From assembly GCF_028389875.1 (NCBI RefSeq), contig NC_084678.1, forward strand, positions 12,740,899 to 12,804,898: a stretch of DNA of 64,000 nucleotides, written 5' to 3'. Of the stretch, positions 27,401-40,235 are shown one piece after another (within the stretch, counting starts at the first letter, position 1; every line of letters starts with the position of its first letter). Position numbers and translations under genes: made by a program. Source of the stretch: Rhea pennata. Lineage: Eukaryota > Chordata > Aves > Rheiformes > Rheidae. The notes under the pieces were generated by a model, which was not told the origin of the DNA, did not search any database, and saw nothing but the letters and a program-made list of their open reading frames with translations.

Positions 27401-28196
27401 TAACTGGAGAATCAGGCCTTGCTGATACCAGGTTCAGATTAAACATGAATGGACAGGACTCTTGTTAAGAAACTATTTTAACAGCTCAGAAAAACAACCT
27501 TTTTTAGAGTTCCAATGTAGGCAGTATAGAAGCATTCTGTTTCCTTGATAAAAGCTCTTTATTCAATCCATCTTTTTGAATCTGCTTTCCAGAAGGATCA
27601 TCATTGCAGAGAACAGCCTTGCACCAAAACAAGAGACGGCAGCCTTCGCCCCCCTTCCCGCACGCACTCTTCTGTCTCTAACTTTTTCCAAATGATGCCT
27701 CCAGGCTGCCATGTGACACCCAACTAATATGTCCTGCTGAGAGCGCCACACAGCCCTGTGCTCCAGCCTGACCTAAACCTGGCAATGCCTTCTCGCTTCT
27801 CGCAGGCTGCAAACACCCCTCCCTTCCTCTCCTGAAGTGAGAGACGGTTAATGCTTTTATGCCTCACAGGGGAGCAAGATGAACTGGGCGACGCTAGTGA
27901 ATCTCCTTTGCTTGCTGACATGCGTCAGACACAACATTCTCATCCTTAAAAACTGGAGCAAAAACAAAATCTAAACAAGAACCCAAAAAAATCCCAGTGA
28001 GCTACAGCCCCTGCCTGGAGAAATTAAGCAGCCCTTATTCTCCTATTGCCGGAGCACAGCCACGTCCTTTGTTTAAATGAAAGCCGTATAGTCTTGCGCT
28101 CCCCGTCGGGCTCTGTACAATTTCCTTTTAGCATTATATTTGTTTAATGAACAAAAGCCACAGGTTTACAGTCTCTTAGCAGAAGCAAAGATACAG

Positions 28197-28214
28197 CTAC
28201 TGTAGCTACAGTAG
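28197..28214. repeat. 18-bp perfect palindrome
   Basis: CTACTGTAGCTACAGTAG is its own reverse complement. It sits in a GC-richer unique segment and belongs to no gene model. Confidence 0.8.
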
Positions 28215-31200
28215 TGCCACTGTGGCAGGGCTCGCAGGCTGGAGAGAAAGTGGACACTGGTGACTGATTCACCTGGCTGGAGAGCTGGTCCCCAGCTCAC
28301 CACCCTCCTGGCTCTCGTCGCAGACACCTCCAGGAGTTAGCTGCAGCAATACATCATCAGGACAACAGCAGCCCTTCTTGTCCAAACCCAGGCGCTGCGA
28401 AGTCAGGCTGGCTGTGCTGCTTCTACCAAGGGAGAAATCAGGGTCCATCTGCGGCAGCAGTGCTGCTGGGCAGGCACTGGGAAGAGGAGAACTCTGACAC
28501 TGCGGCACAGAGCATTAGGAGATGGGGATGATCTTTAAGGTAGCAAAATTCGCTTTAGACTACACTTGTGAGGAGCCTTGAGCCAGCTCTGAGCAGGGCA
28601 CAGGGCCAGGATAAAGGGAACACACTGCAGTAGAAAATAGACAATAACTTGGCTCTCTGGGAGCTCTGCTGATATTTGTGCTCCCAGAAGCTATGCCCTT
28701 AATCATTTTTGAGTCACTTGTATGCAAATGGGAAAAGACCAATTTCACCAGCTCCTGCCATGGCTCTGAGCAAAATAGGTTTCTTTCACTGTGTGTTTGT
28801 CCTCCGATTTGTTTAAGGTAGGAGGCTGCTGAGCAAATAAGCATTTTAATGGGATTGCCACCAGCAAATGGACAGCTCAAGATTAACTCCTTCACCTTGG
28901 GTCAGTGTTATTTAACTTGAACAGGAACCCTCTTCTTCATACCCAGCAAATCACAATTAAAATGTCCCTGATGTATTTCCTAACCAATTTGTGCAGTATT
29001 TTACATTTAAAGGACTCAAGAAGGAGAAAGGAGGATTCCCTAAATCTGCTGTTCATTCTCCTTTCATTTGTGTCCTTGGGGGTCACTGCTAATCAGTCAT
29101 TAACTGTCAATAGCGATAAGCTGGTTCTACTTATTTTGTTTCCTGCTGGGGAGTCAGACAGCCTCTCCAGTGCTGTGTGCATCCATCAGCTTACTGGCTC
29201 TGCTGGAGTTAAGTCGGTTGAAGTCTTGTGGTACACAGAAGACATCAAATAATAGGAATATTACTTTGAGTATATTTTATACTCGTGTATTTGGCTGCAT
29301 TTCTACATTTGTTTTAGAACTAAGCAACAACATGCAGTTGCAGAAGTCATGGATGTAATGTAAGTATCATAGGATAGAATCTTCAAATCTAGTCAACCAA
29401 GTCTCTTGCTATTCTGAAGGCCTACTGAAGATTTTCATTTTCCTTTCATCATATTCATTTTATAACAGGAAAAAGTAGGTAAATATGCCTGTGCTTATTG
29501 AGTAGCACAAGAAAGAACAGGTGACAGGCAGTTTACAGTGTTGTCCTACAGTCAAAGAGGTTGTGCATCTGGTCTCATCAAAGCCTGATAGCTTTTGGAT
29601 GCCTGATATAAAATACATCAGAGCTACGATCTGGCAGAGCTGAACTAGATTGTGTACTTTCCCCAGTCTTTGCTTCTAAGGAACAGCTCTGAATTTAGAC
29701 TTCAACTGACCCACAGATCTTCTAAAAAGTTACCACTTCAGGCAGGACCGTATCTGTCCAAAAGTGCTAAGAATAGATTTACAGCCAAGTTTAATCATAA
29801 ATGCTCCTTAAATTAAGCCTAGATACCACTTGGCCCAGAGCTTGTCAGGCCAGCACAGCATAGGAGGACAAGGAGCAGATAAGAAGAGTGCAGGGTGGAA
29901 GACAGTGCTTTAGAGAAGTCCTGCTAACAGGTAGAATAAAGAGTTGGAAAGAAGTTCCTTCTAATTAGGTGAGTTTGTAAGGCCATAATTCCATCTCAGG
30001 TCTCTCATGAAAGCTTCACTTTCCCTCTCAATGACAACTACAGACTTCTCCAAAGAATTACAGCTTTATTATGCATAACTGGGCTGTATGCAATTTCATC
30101 AATTGCCTTTCTAATCATGCACACATGTACCTGTCTTTTATTAGAATCCATGTCATGCCCAAAAAACTGTACAGAAGACAATGCACATTTCCTAAGCAAA
30201 GAGAATGGAAAAAATCAAGTTCTTCAATAATTTACTTCTTCCCCTGTCCTACTCTGGATTTGGAGGTGTTTGCGTAGATTCAGAAAATATCTACAAATTC
30301 TGTCTAAATCTCTCTCTGATCGTTAAACAAGCACTAATTGCATGTAATCCTTAAAGGATCAACAGCTTTTAATTCAATTTCCTAAGAAAATAAGGCCAGC
30401 TCCACAAAAGTCTTCAGGCTTTTAACATCCCATTTACCGTGATACCAGTATCACAGTAACTCAATTAGTTGCTTGATTCTGGCTCAGAGACCCACTGACT
30501 AAGCTCAGTGATGTCTGATATTTACTCAGGTTAATTTGAAACTTCTCTGGCCATAATTCAGGACTGTCGTCCAAATTAGGTCTTCTAAATAATACCCTAT
30601 AGGATCCTTGTTCTCTCATAACGCTACAGCAGGTGCTTAGGTAATAAGGTCTTAACTTTGGACTCTGAAGTCAGTTATCTGAAATTAGTCAGTGTGGATA
30701 AACTCTTCCAGGCAAGACACCAGGGAAGAAAGCACAAACTTGTACCTCCCGAACCCACAGTCACTGTGCTGACCACTCACCCTTCCCCACAACGCCATCA
30801 ATATATGGTGTTGGATGGAACAGAATGAATTCATCTCATCTGTACATCATATATGCAAGGTACCAAAATACCACATGGTCCAGAGGAATTTACACACAGG
30901 ACAGGGAGAATGCAACACCTGCAACTCCTCCCTCAGGCAACGAAGAGACCTGACAGGCCACTGTAATGGATGGTTTATTTGTGATCTTGATTTATTAATT
31001 TGTGTGACCTTTTGTATTTTCTGCACACCAGATACTGATTAATGATTTGCTTGTAACAATCAGCCACACAGCTTATTAACCAGTGGTCTGCCATCGCTTC
31101 CAGAGAAACCCTCACTGGTTAAAGCATCAAATGATAAAGGAATGCCACCCTAAGTCAAGGGAGTTGTTTCATAAACTAAATGCCAACATTGTTTTGCACT

Positions 31201-31360
31201 TTTTGGGTTGAGCCTAACCTTGAATGCACTCTTAACTAGATCAGAAGGAGCTTGGCACATGTGCCTAGGGTCAGAATTTGGCTAATCAAACACTGCAGAA
31301 CACAGGTGGCTCATTACACATGTGCATCTTAAATCTACATTCAGCAGCAAAGGAACAGAA

Positions 31361-31510
31361 AGATAATCTAATGGTAAAGACACTGGAATTGAACTTCAAA
31401 GATCAGGATGCAATTCCACAGACTCCCAGGGTGACTTTCGCCACAACAGTGAGTCTCTCCTTCCTTGATTCCCATCTGTAAAAAGCAAAATAACCCCACC
31501 TCATTTTCTC
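31361..31510 (+). mobile_element. MIR-like (core-SINE) relic
   Basis: The order of motifs matches the MIR consensus as I know it: a decayed tRNA-type start (TCTAATGGTAAAGACACTGG), a segment corresponding to the region ending TGTGACCTT (here GGTGACTTTC), a weak CTCTCC..CTT stretch, then the well-preserved TCCCATCTGTAAAA and CCCCACCTCAT. About 150 bases, strongly diverged, with no poly(A). Confidence 0.65.
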
Positions 31511-31519
31511 TTTAATCCA

Positions 31520-34500
31520 TATTTTTAATTTAAACTCCAAGTTCTCTGTAGAAGAGAAGAGCTTTGAGAAGCTTCTTTTCCGCAAAATATGGCCAGCAGC
31601 CAGTATGCAATGTCTTGCTAGGACATTTTTATGCAAATATATCAAAAAAACTTACAAAACATTCACTGCTGAGATAAGATGACCAGCACAACACAGAGTG
31701 CCAAATAAACAGCTGTAATTTGTGGGAAGGCTATTTCTCTTTGCCATAAGTGCCATCTATTTTTCAAGACACAAGTTATTCCTTTTTATAGAACAGTGAA
31801 ATCAGTATCTGCAAACAAGTTACCTTCAAACCAGTACATTTTTCTAAGGCTCCCAGTAGTTTGTGACACTAAATGGAAGTTGTCACATCTTAATGACAAA
31901 TATTAGTACTAGTCTGCTTGATTAATTTGTTTCTTCATTATGTATTTTATTCCAGATGAGCTGCTTTTCATCCATATTTTCTACAGGAAAAATATACGCA
32001 TTCTGACATGCAATGCTAATGTGACCACTGCAATGACCTTTTATCTCTAAAACTTTTCATTCTCACCTCCCATTCTCTTCAGTGCATGAAATGAGCTCTA
32101 GCAGTAGCTATTGGTCAAGAGTCTCATGCACTGGATACCTGCCAAGGCTTTTGGGGTGTTTAGCATGGACAAAAGGTCTATTCCTATGACATGCACATTT
32201 AAATTTAGCACTAAACTGGTGGGAAAAAAGAGAAAAATATGTAAAATGCCACTGTCTGACAGGCAGAAAATTAGAATTCATTCCCTTGAGAACTAAATGA
32301 ACTTTTCTGCTTCCAGTCACTAACTATGACAAGGTTAACATTTTTCAGTTTAATGACTAAGGACATTAAGTGTGCATGTGAATAAGGAATAAAATTACTA
32401 GAGGGTATTAGCTAAGCATGTGACAACAGCCCAAACTGACAACAGAACTCCAAGGATGCAGATTCTAACTAACACTAACCATTTGCCATGGAGAACTGAT
32501 GGAGAATAAAAGCACGCAGAGGTCATCCTTCTTTCATCATCATTGTCACAACAGTGCAGGCAATCACAGGAAGATGTACTTCTCTGCATGGGGTAGGGTG
32601 CATGTCAAAGCTCATGTTTCCAGTATCCCAGACCACAGCACCAAACTGGACAGTATGTTAACAGGAGGCCAGAAAAGCCTGAAGAGACCCCTGGAACAGC
32701 AAAAATTCCAAGTATATCTTGTATTTCCCCAAGGATTCTTCTACCACTCCACATTTGTGGCTCAAGTCTGATACAACATAAGCATTAGGATTTGAGATGA
32801 AGTTACCATCCATGACTTGCCTTAGCTTCTGTCCTTCCAATTTCAGTTTTCCCTATAGCTCTTCAGCCCCTTAACTTAACTACTACAAACATAACCCATG
32901 CAGCTCTGGCTTCCAGATACTAACGATGAGCCTGGTTTTGTATCTAATAGAGCACCAAGCCAGGAAAAGTCAAAGAAAAAAAGAAGTCTATGTTATTGAT
33001 ATGATCTGAGTGATAAGAAAACATCAAACTGGAAAACATCAAATATTTGGCATGTTTCTGGATATAAATGAAATTGTGGCAGTAGAAGGTAAGCCAGGAA
33101 GAAATACTACATTTTCAATTATTTAATTCATTCTGTGAAAAAGAAGTGTAAATATTAGAGATATAGGTCTAGTTTGAGAAAGTATTTTTAAACAGGAGTG
33201 GTTAATATATTGTCTAAAAGAATGAGGGAAGCAGTGAGGGCTTTAATGTGGAAAAAGAGCTCTCATTTTATTTGTGCCATTAACTGAGTTTCAAAAGCTG
33301 TTTAGCCACAACTGAGAAAAAAAAAATGCAAAACTTACAGTTTAGGGGATAGATGAAGATGGGCATCAAAGCTAAAAAGAAAGAAAATCAGAAGAGAAAA
33401 CAAGTATTTTCAAAACCATAGACTCTACCTTTAGGTTGGCAAACACATGAAAGATTCACCAACTGCTCTCAACTTTGCTGTGGCCCAGCAGCATGCTCCT
33501 TAGACTGAAATAACACTTTTTTTAAAAAATACGTATTTTTCAGGAAGTCTAGCTATATAATGTCAGTGTGATGGACTACCAGGCAGCTCTGCTGCAGTTC
33601 ATGTTTCCTGTAATATCAAAAGCTAGATTCTTCTCAATTCATCTGCAGCTAGCAGACATCTATCTCATAGGCCTTGAAGAATTTCTGCTCGGTCAAATCA
33701 GAGTGAAAGGATCTCTTAGTGTTTTTACGTGGATAGACAAGGCCTGACTGTCCTTCTAATTCATACCGAGATGGCTGCGTTCCCTCCTTTTTCCCCTTTG
33801 CTTTACTTGGTTTGCTCCTAAAACAAGGTACAACTGTATTTGGAGATCTTCAGGGAGAAAGACCATATTAAACCTAGATTTCATTTACAAGCCAATTCGC
33901 TGATTGGTAATGTTGAATAGAATCTTTTTAGCAGGGCCAACAGGTTGTCAGCCAGGATACAGCCATAGAGCCGAGCTCTGTAAGGAAGGAGGCATCAAGA
34001 CAGCTATTTACCTTAGCCAAGGCTTCCCCCAGTGCTGCCTGTGCCCTTTCGCCATGCTCTGATCTGTATTCCACACTGCTCTCACTCCGACCGGAGTCTC
34101 TGATTACTTTTGGTCCCTGACCTCATCACCTCAGCACTTCTCTATAATAAACTGCATAAGCCACTTATCCTCCTCTAATCCTGATATATCCGAATCATTT
34201 TGAATGAGTTTGTTCTGTTCCTCTGTCCCCTACCTTTCTACCCAACCCTCCAGCTTGCCCAGCCTTTATGTTGTCAGTATATTTAAGTCACTTCCGAAAT
34301 TACTTTCTGCTCAAGGTCACTATGCTGAATTTATATATTTATATGTTTATGTAAATTTATAAATATATAATACATTATATATTTATACATTTTTCCCATA
34401 CAGCACACCAATACTTTAACTCCCATCTGATTTATCCTGCTTATTATCAGAGACCAATTCAATCAATACAGGCTGGAATTCAAAAATATTCACACATTTG

Positions 34501-37500
34501 AATTATGCATACAAACACTTATCAAGAGATATAAGACAACTGCTGTAGCACAGCTCATTCCTCTAACATATGGCCCAGCTTACAATTAAGGAAGCTCATA
34601 GTGATGAATTTTTACACCTTGACTTTTGCTTGACCCTAATAGTAGTTTGGTTAGTGGAAACCAAAGAAATTGAAATAGCATCACAAATTCCATGGAAGAG
34701 GCTTGGACAGGGAGTCTCTGCCTTTCTTACCCCAAACCAGTATGATCATATTTAAAGGCTGTCTTTCCAAGTTGACAGTTCCTTTATTAGCTTCTGAGCC
34801 AGAGGAATCCTAGCAAAACACTATCAAACCATACCAGACAGTCATGACAAGCAAGTCTTGCAAACAGAACAGTGCATGGAGCACTGGAACTTGAAGGAAA
34901 ACCAAAAGCTCTAACCTCAATTGCAGCCTAGGTTAGGCATTAAACCAACCTAAACGAGATGCTGGAAGCATAATAGGAAGCATATAGCTTTTGGCTTCCC
35001 TTTGCAAACCACTATCCCTTCTAAAAGTTAATGGTCAACACGATCCTCAGACAGGGTTTGCAACGTGGTCCTCTTTAAACGCAGTTGGTGGTTTCAACCC
35101 AAGGAACAGTAAATTTAAAACTGAAGGCAGAGAAAGCCTGTGTACACAGGATACACTACAGACTGAGCTGGACTGCACACACTGGTCTGGAGCTTTCAGT
35201 GATTTGAGGCACAAATATTGATTAATCAGAAAATTTCACTGAGATGCAAGAAAAGGAATCCACGTTGTTCTATACAACACCTTGTATTCATTTAGTTAAC
35301 TTCAATGCTAACAGAAGTCTATCAGGACAAGTAAAATATAAAACAAGACATCAAACGCCCAGCATCATGAACTAAAGGGTCTCCAGGACTGGAGGCAGAT
35401 CTCTGCACAGCTGTCTATTCACTTCTAATTACGTTTTCCAGCCAACACTGAGTTCTTTACATTTCTCTGTTCTTCGCCTTCCTTACTGTTCTTCCATACT
35501 GGCTCCCTCGCATAGCTCCTTGGTAACTATGCTTTATAAGCAATCACCCTCTTCCAACCACGCTTCTGAAAAAAATTATTCTCTTTGTTCTTATCAATAC
35601 AAAGCCTTCTGTCACACCAGAGCTGCACTGATACTATTTGGAGACCTGACCTAGCATGTCAGGAATTAAACCATGGCCTCATTGAACTTTTCTTGACTTC
35701 AGCAGTGTTAAGCTTTACCCTTGCATCTTCCCTGGCATATAGCTACATGCATCTCAGGAGTCTGAGATTTTAATATTTCAACATTTATCTGCAGAGAATA
35801 TTTTGGCTTCTCTATCAATATATTTCTGCTTGGTAACTCCTAGTTTGAATGCTGATTGTTTTGCATAAAATTAACTAAATTGCAGCCACTCTATTTCATT
35901 GCCACTTTTTGTCTGCTTCCTCCACAAACAATATCGGGGAGATTGCAAGCTGAGTACAATTCTTTCTGAAGCATGAGGAAAACAACATCTAAGAGCCCAA
36001 TCAGCACAAGTTCCTGATGTCTGTTGGGTTTTATAAACTGTATTGTACTCTGGCACTTAATTTCTATTCATTTGATTCACTTTAAGAAATGAATGTAACG
36101 AAGAATTTCCACAGTGTTCTGCACTACTGCTGCCTATTGATAAATATGGAACGGGTACAACAACAAGCTTACTCCTTTTTCTACTTAAAAATTCACTGAA
36201 CTAACAAGTTATTTGTATAACACCAAAGTAATCATTTTTTTTGCTGCCTAGTTTCAATATTCAAGTTCCATAGGGAGGTCTGTTGTAGCCTGTATTTTAC
36301 CAACAAGACTAGATCAAAAATGGCATTATGTTTCCAGGAGCACTGATACCACACACAAACACTCAAAAACTGCTCAGCTGTTGCCTGAGTCTGGAGGCAT
36401 CCATATGCACACAGGTAAGGAAGTTCCACCAATAAACAGCACATTTTGAAAGAACGAACCTCTCTATCTTCATTCAAAGAAGCTTAACCTGTAACTTAAT
36501 TTCAAGAAATTTCAGGGCTACAAACCAGGAGCAGGGGGATGTGTTTGCCATAGCTCAAGTAGGGCACAGCTCTCGGCCCAGCAGGTCAGATGAGCATGTT
36601 GCGTAAGGAGACACATCATACACTGGAGGGCCTTGACATACAAAGTAGCAAAAAGTCTGAAAACTGATGCTGCAGCAGACACTGCAATACTTCTACCCCT
36701 TTACAGACACATCCCATCATCACTATATCCTCATAGCATCTCACATTTAGCAGCAGTGCCAAGGCTTTCTCTACTGTAGCACCCATATAGGAGGAGCTCG
36801 GAAAGACAAAAAATAGGTGAGTCTGGATGTAACATATATGAAATTAAAAGTATTTTCAGAGGAAGGGAAAGTGTTTGGGGAACATCTTACCAACGTTCAA
36901 AATTATTGAAGGCAACAGTTCAGAGACATCCAAGGCACTTCCTGGTCACCGTGACTCTATTTCTAAACAGCAGTCTAAATAAAGTGCTTCAGACTTGCTG
37001 AGCCTTAGCTTTGTCAAGGCTCTCGGGGAACAGCACTCATCATGACAACTGTAACACTGGAGGTCTACCCAGGCAATGGAAGGGGATGAGCAGAAAGCAA
37101 TAAGAAAGTATGATGAATTATTGCTGTGTTTGTCACCTGTATTTAACTTACTTCCCCTTACTGGGGAACCACAGTCCTTTCAGAAAAGTTTTTTTTTTGG
37201 ATTTCTTAATATTAGGAGACAGTTGTGACATTTGTCCTGCCCCAGGCCTAACCAGACCCTAGGTATTTTTAATGCACACAATTCTTCATAATGTTTTCTC
37301 TGTTCCTGTATCTGCAGATCTCAAAGCTCATTAAGAAATCCTTGCAGAAGTCTTCTGGAGAATGATCCTCTCCCTGTGCTACAGAAAGCAAAAGAAAAAG
37401 GGCTGCAGTGCAAAAAGCACAAGCCCTCTGCTTGCCAATTTGTTTCCATTCTTTGAATATCTTGATTAAACAGCTGCCCTTCTGGAAGCAGGCTTTTGCA

Positions 37501-39060
37501 TACAAGTGTAATTCATAAATTTAACATTTGCTGGGATACTATATAAGTCAGAAATCAGATTCTCAAGATCATATATGAAACACTGTCAGAGCTGAGAATG
37601 GATTTTGGGAATCCAGAGCCTCAGTCTTTTCAACAGCCATACTTCTGTCTGAGGTCTACATCTCAATGTGCTGTCTCCTTGATGCTTATTTGTGGCTGCA
37701 CACTACAGCATAGCTCATTACGTTAACAGTTTTCCAGGCAACTGTTGCACAGAGTTGCATTGTTTAAAGGTGCACACCCTTGCTCCACTCCTTCTCTGTA
37801 ACAAGGCTACAAAATGTTTGATTACTGCTTTTCATATCCCAGTAGTCTCCTTCAGTGGTTTTCCCTCCATGACACTTATGACCTTAGATAGAGAGTAATA
37901 ATGTCCTCTTGCATGGTTCTTTTTATTGGGCTATACCCCACTCTCCTAGTCTCTGGAACAGCAACTTTCTCCTGGCCAGTTTATCGGTCTTTTCTAGCAT
38001 GAATTCACCTTTATTGAAGATGAATAACCAGAAGTGCATACAGTGTTCATGAGTCACTCTCACACAGACATTAATTCTCTTGAAACTCAACCCAAAACAA
38101 TTCTACACTGGCATTTATCCCTTTCCCAGATGCAATTCTTCTGTTCTTTCCAAAGGATGAGCCTCCAGCTTCCAGCAGAAATACTTGCTATTTGAGTCTA
38201 ACTACACGACCATATACTACTAAATTTCCTACCATTTCTGGCATCTCTATCCTAAGGTCACCCAATTTTCTTTGTATGACATTTGCTGTTCTTTCCTAGA
38301 GCTATGAAGCATGCAGCATAATTTCTAGGAGCAATTACAAATCCTCTCTCCACTTCTAGAAGCTTGAGTATAGATTAGACAGTCTAGACAGGCAAGAAGA
38401 AATAATAAAGGATTTCTAAAAACTTTTCTGTTTAATCCTACTTGAAATGTTCAACCGCTCAGCAAAATGCCAGAAGCACCATCTTTTATATCCTGTCTGC
38501 TGATCACTTTGATATAATTTGTGGTCTTGTCATCCTTATAAGTATTTTTTTTTAAACAACTAGATGTTTAAATCAAAGAATTAATAAGCAGAGCAACATA
38601 AAAATTGGTTTAAGTGAACTTTCTATTGAAACGATATTAAGAAAGTGTTCCCTCAAAAAACATTAGGCATATTTGGGATCATAATGTTCACGTTGATGTC
38701 AGTAACTGCCAAATCCCAGTAACTGCCTTCAGAAATGGTACTTACGGTAGCCTAAATTTCTGAACCTTACTTTACTGCTTGACTAAAATTCAATAAGGAA
38801 TACTTATGACCTTAGATTTGAGTTACACTTCAAGTACAAATATCAGGTCAGAAGGACCACTAGGGCAGGTATCTTTGAAACTCTGGATGTAGTCTCACAC
38901 ACAATTGAATGAAAGAGAGAAGATCTGAATTAAGGAAAGTCAATAAATATTTTTTGTACATTAATGATGGAAAACACACACTTGAAGATGATTGTTCATC
39001 TCTTCTGATATGTCAGTCTCTCCCAGCTTAAGCCCACAAGTTACAGTGCAGGAAACAGAG
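31520..39060. other. Intergenic spacer, right part
   Basis: Unique AT-rich DNA. Contains an AT-rich TTTATA-type tract at about 34327-34392 and a possible second MIR-like fragment at 34868-34930. Open frames are all under 95 codons and show no domains. Confidence 0.5.
34868..34930 (+). mobile_element. Possible MIR-like SINE fragment
   Basis: About 60 bases containing GGAGCACTGGAACTTGAAG and GCTCTAACCTCAATTGC, resembling the 5' tRNA-related part of MIR-type SINEs. Short and diverged, so only tentative. Confidence 0.35.
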
Positions 39061-39074
39061 TGCCCAGTCCCGGA

Positions 39075-39088
39075 GTGCCCTCTGCTGG
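39075..39088 (-). promoter_or_regulatory. CTCF core motif
   Basis: On the minus strand the 14 bases read CCAGCAGAGGGCAC, which fits the CTCF core CCASYAGRKGGCRS at every position. It lies about 150 bp left of an orphan CpG island. Occupancy is not known from sequence. Confidence 0.5.
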
Positions 39089-39239
39089 GAAAAAAGTCAA
39101 AGAAAAGTAAAGGAAAGTACTAGCAACAAAGAGCTAAAACAACCACCGCAAACTTTCCCACTTTACAGAAGATAAATGTTGAACAGGGATTGTCTTCCAC
39201 AGAAGGCTCCAGAGATCAAACCCATTTTTCTGTTGTTCT

Positions 39240-40235
39240 TCAGTCCCCGCGCCTGGTTCACGCACGCGGGTCGCGAACAGCGCACGGGCCCGTGGCAGGG
39301 AACGTCCAGCACAGGGGCAGAGCCCGGGCGCAAAGCCCGGCCCTCGCCCGGCGCGGACCCTGAACGGGCAGACAGGGTTCGGGGGCGCAGCCGTGACCTC
39401 CAACCGTGCCAGGCGAGTGCTGAACCACTTGCTTCACGCGCACAAAAACGAGGCTTAGGGACTCACCTCCAGGAAGCTGAGAGCTGCAGGCCCACGGAGA
39501 CCCGTCCCCAGACAGGGGAAACCACCCGTCTCCGAGCGAGGCAGCCCCAAATCCAGGTACCTCTATGTCATACTTAGGCCCGTGCCCTGAGCAAGGCTCC
39601 GCGCTCCGCTCGGGGGCTCTCTGACAGGAAACACATAGAGCAACGTTGTTCAGATCCCCCTCGCCCGTCCTGGACAACGGGGCACCTGGCGCCGGGTACG
39701 ACCACGTCCTCCGCACCGCAGCCCTGCCCGTGGGGCTCGGTCTGCAGAACCTGCCCGCGCCGAGTCAGCGGGCGCAGGGCAAAGCTGCGATCAGAGCGCT
39801 CGAGTCGGGTCTCGGTCCGCGCACCAGCCACGCACCCTCCCTCGGGGGACATCAGCTACGGCCGCCCGAGCTCCCGCCTGCACCCTCCCTCGGGGGACAT
39901 CAGCTACGGCCGCCCGAGCTCCCGCCTGCACCCTCCCTCGGGGGACATCAGCTACGGCCGCCCGAGCTCCCGCCTGCACCCTCCCTCGGGGGACATGAGC
40001 TACGGCCGCCCGAGCTCCCGCCTGCACCCTCCCTCGGGGGACATCAGCTACGGCCGCCCGAGCTCCCGCCTGCACCCTCCCTCGGGGGACATCAGCTACG
40101 GCCGCCCGAGCTCCTGCCTGCACCTTTCTGATGCTCATTTCACCTCTCTGCCCGAGCCGTCAGCAGGCAACCGGCCGTCGGCTCTGGTCGCGCCCTGGCT
40201 ACGGCCGCTCCCAGGCGCTGGCCTGGAACAGACCT
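39240..40235. promoter_or_regulatory. Orphan CpG island
   Basis: A GC-rich and CpG-dense block of about 1 kb in AT-rich surroundings, about 1.1 kb beyond the ANKRD60 stop codon and thus not the ANKRD60 promoter in the model given here. It contains the 48-bp tandem array. Overlapping long frames occur on both strands (39176-39577 plus, 39646-40131 plus, 39258-39716 minus, 39791-40138 minus), as expected where stop codons are rare. Donor-like sites exist (CCAG|gtacct near 39556, CTCAG|gttagt near 40336), so a spliced noncoding transcript starting here is possible but unproven. Confidence 0.65.
39833..40126. repeat. 48-bp minisatellite, six copies
   Basis: Six head-to-tail copies of a 48-base unit start at 39833, 39881, 39929, 39977, 40025 and 40073. 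They are almost identical: copy 4 has CATGAG where the others have CATCAG, and copy 6 has CTCCTG where the others have CTCCCG. Each unit holds five CpG, and a degraded echo (GGCTACGGCCGCTCCC) occurs at 40197-40212. Because 48 is divisible by 3, every stop-free frame stays open across the array on both strands, for example a 16-residue repeat LGGHQLRPPELPPAPS on the plus strand. The near-identity indicates recent expansion or homogenisation. Confidence 0.92.

Larger units (their letters stand above)
19702..31355. other. Intergenic spacer between CIMIP1 and ANKRD60, left part
   Basis: No exon set with a recognisable product was found on either strand. The first about 340 bases are probably CIMIP1 3' UTR. 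The stretch contains A22 (22114-22135), a T39 tract (24455-24493), an 18-bp palindrome (28197-28214) and GC-richer unique sequence at about 27600-28900 with short frames of up to 115 codons that match nothing I know. Confidence 0.5.

Noticed and set aside
28560-29252. Frames of 111 (minus) and 115 (plus) codons
   Set aside because: Among the longest intergenic frames but lack homology I can recognise, and composition is not protein-like. Kept only as part of a GC-richer block.
39258-39852. Minus-strand frames of 152 and 92 codons in the orphan CpG island
   Set aside because: Open because of GC content. They overlap frames on the other strand and have no domain.
39833-40126. Tandem array considered as a CRISPR array
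   Set aside because: Units are contiguous without unique spacers, and the genome is that of a vertebrate.
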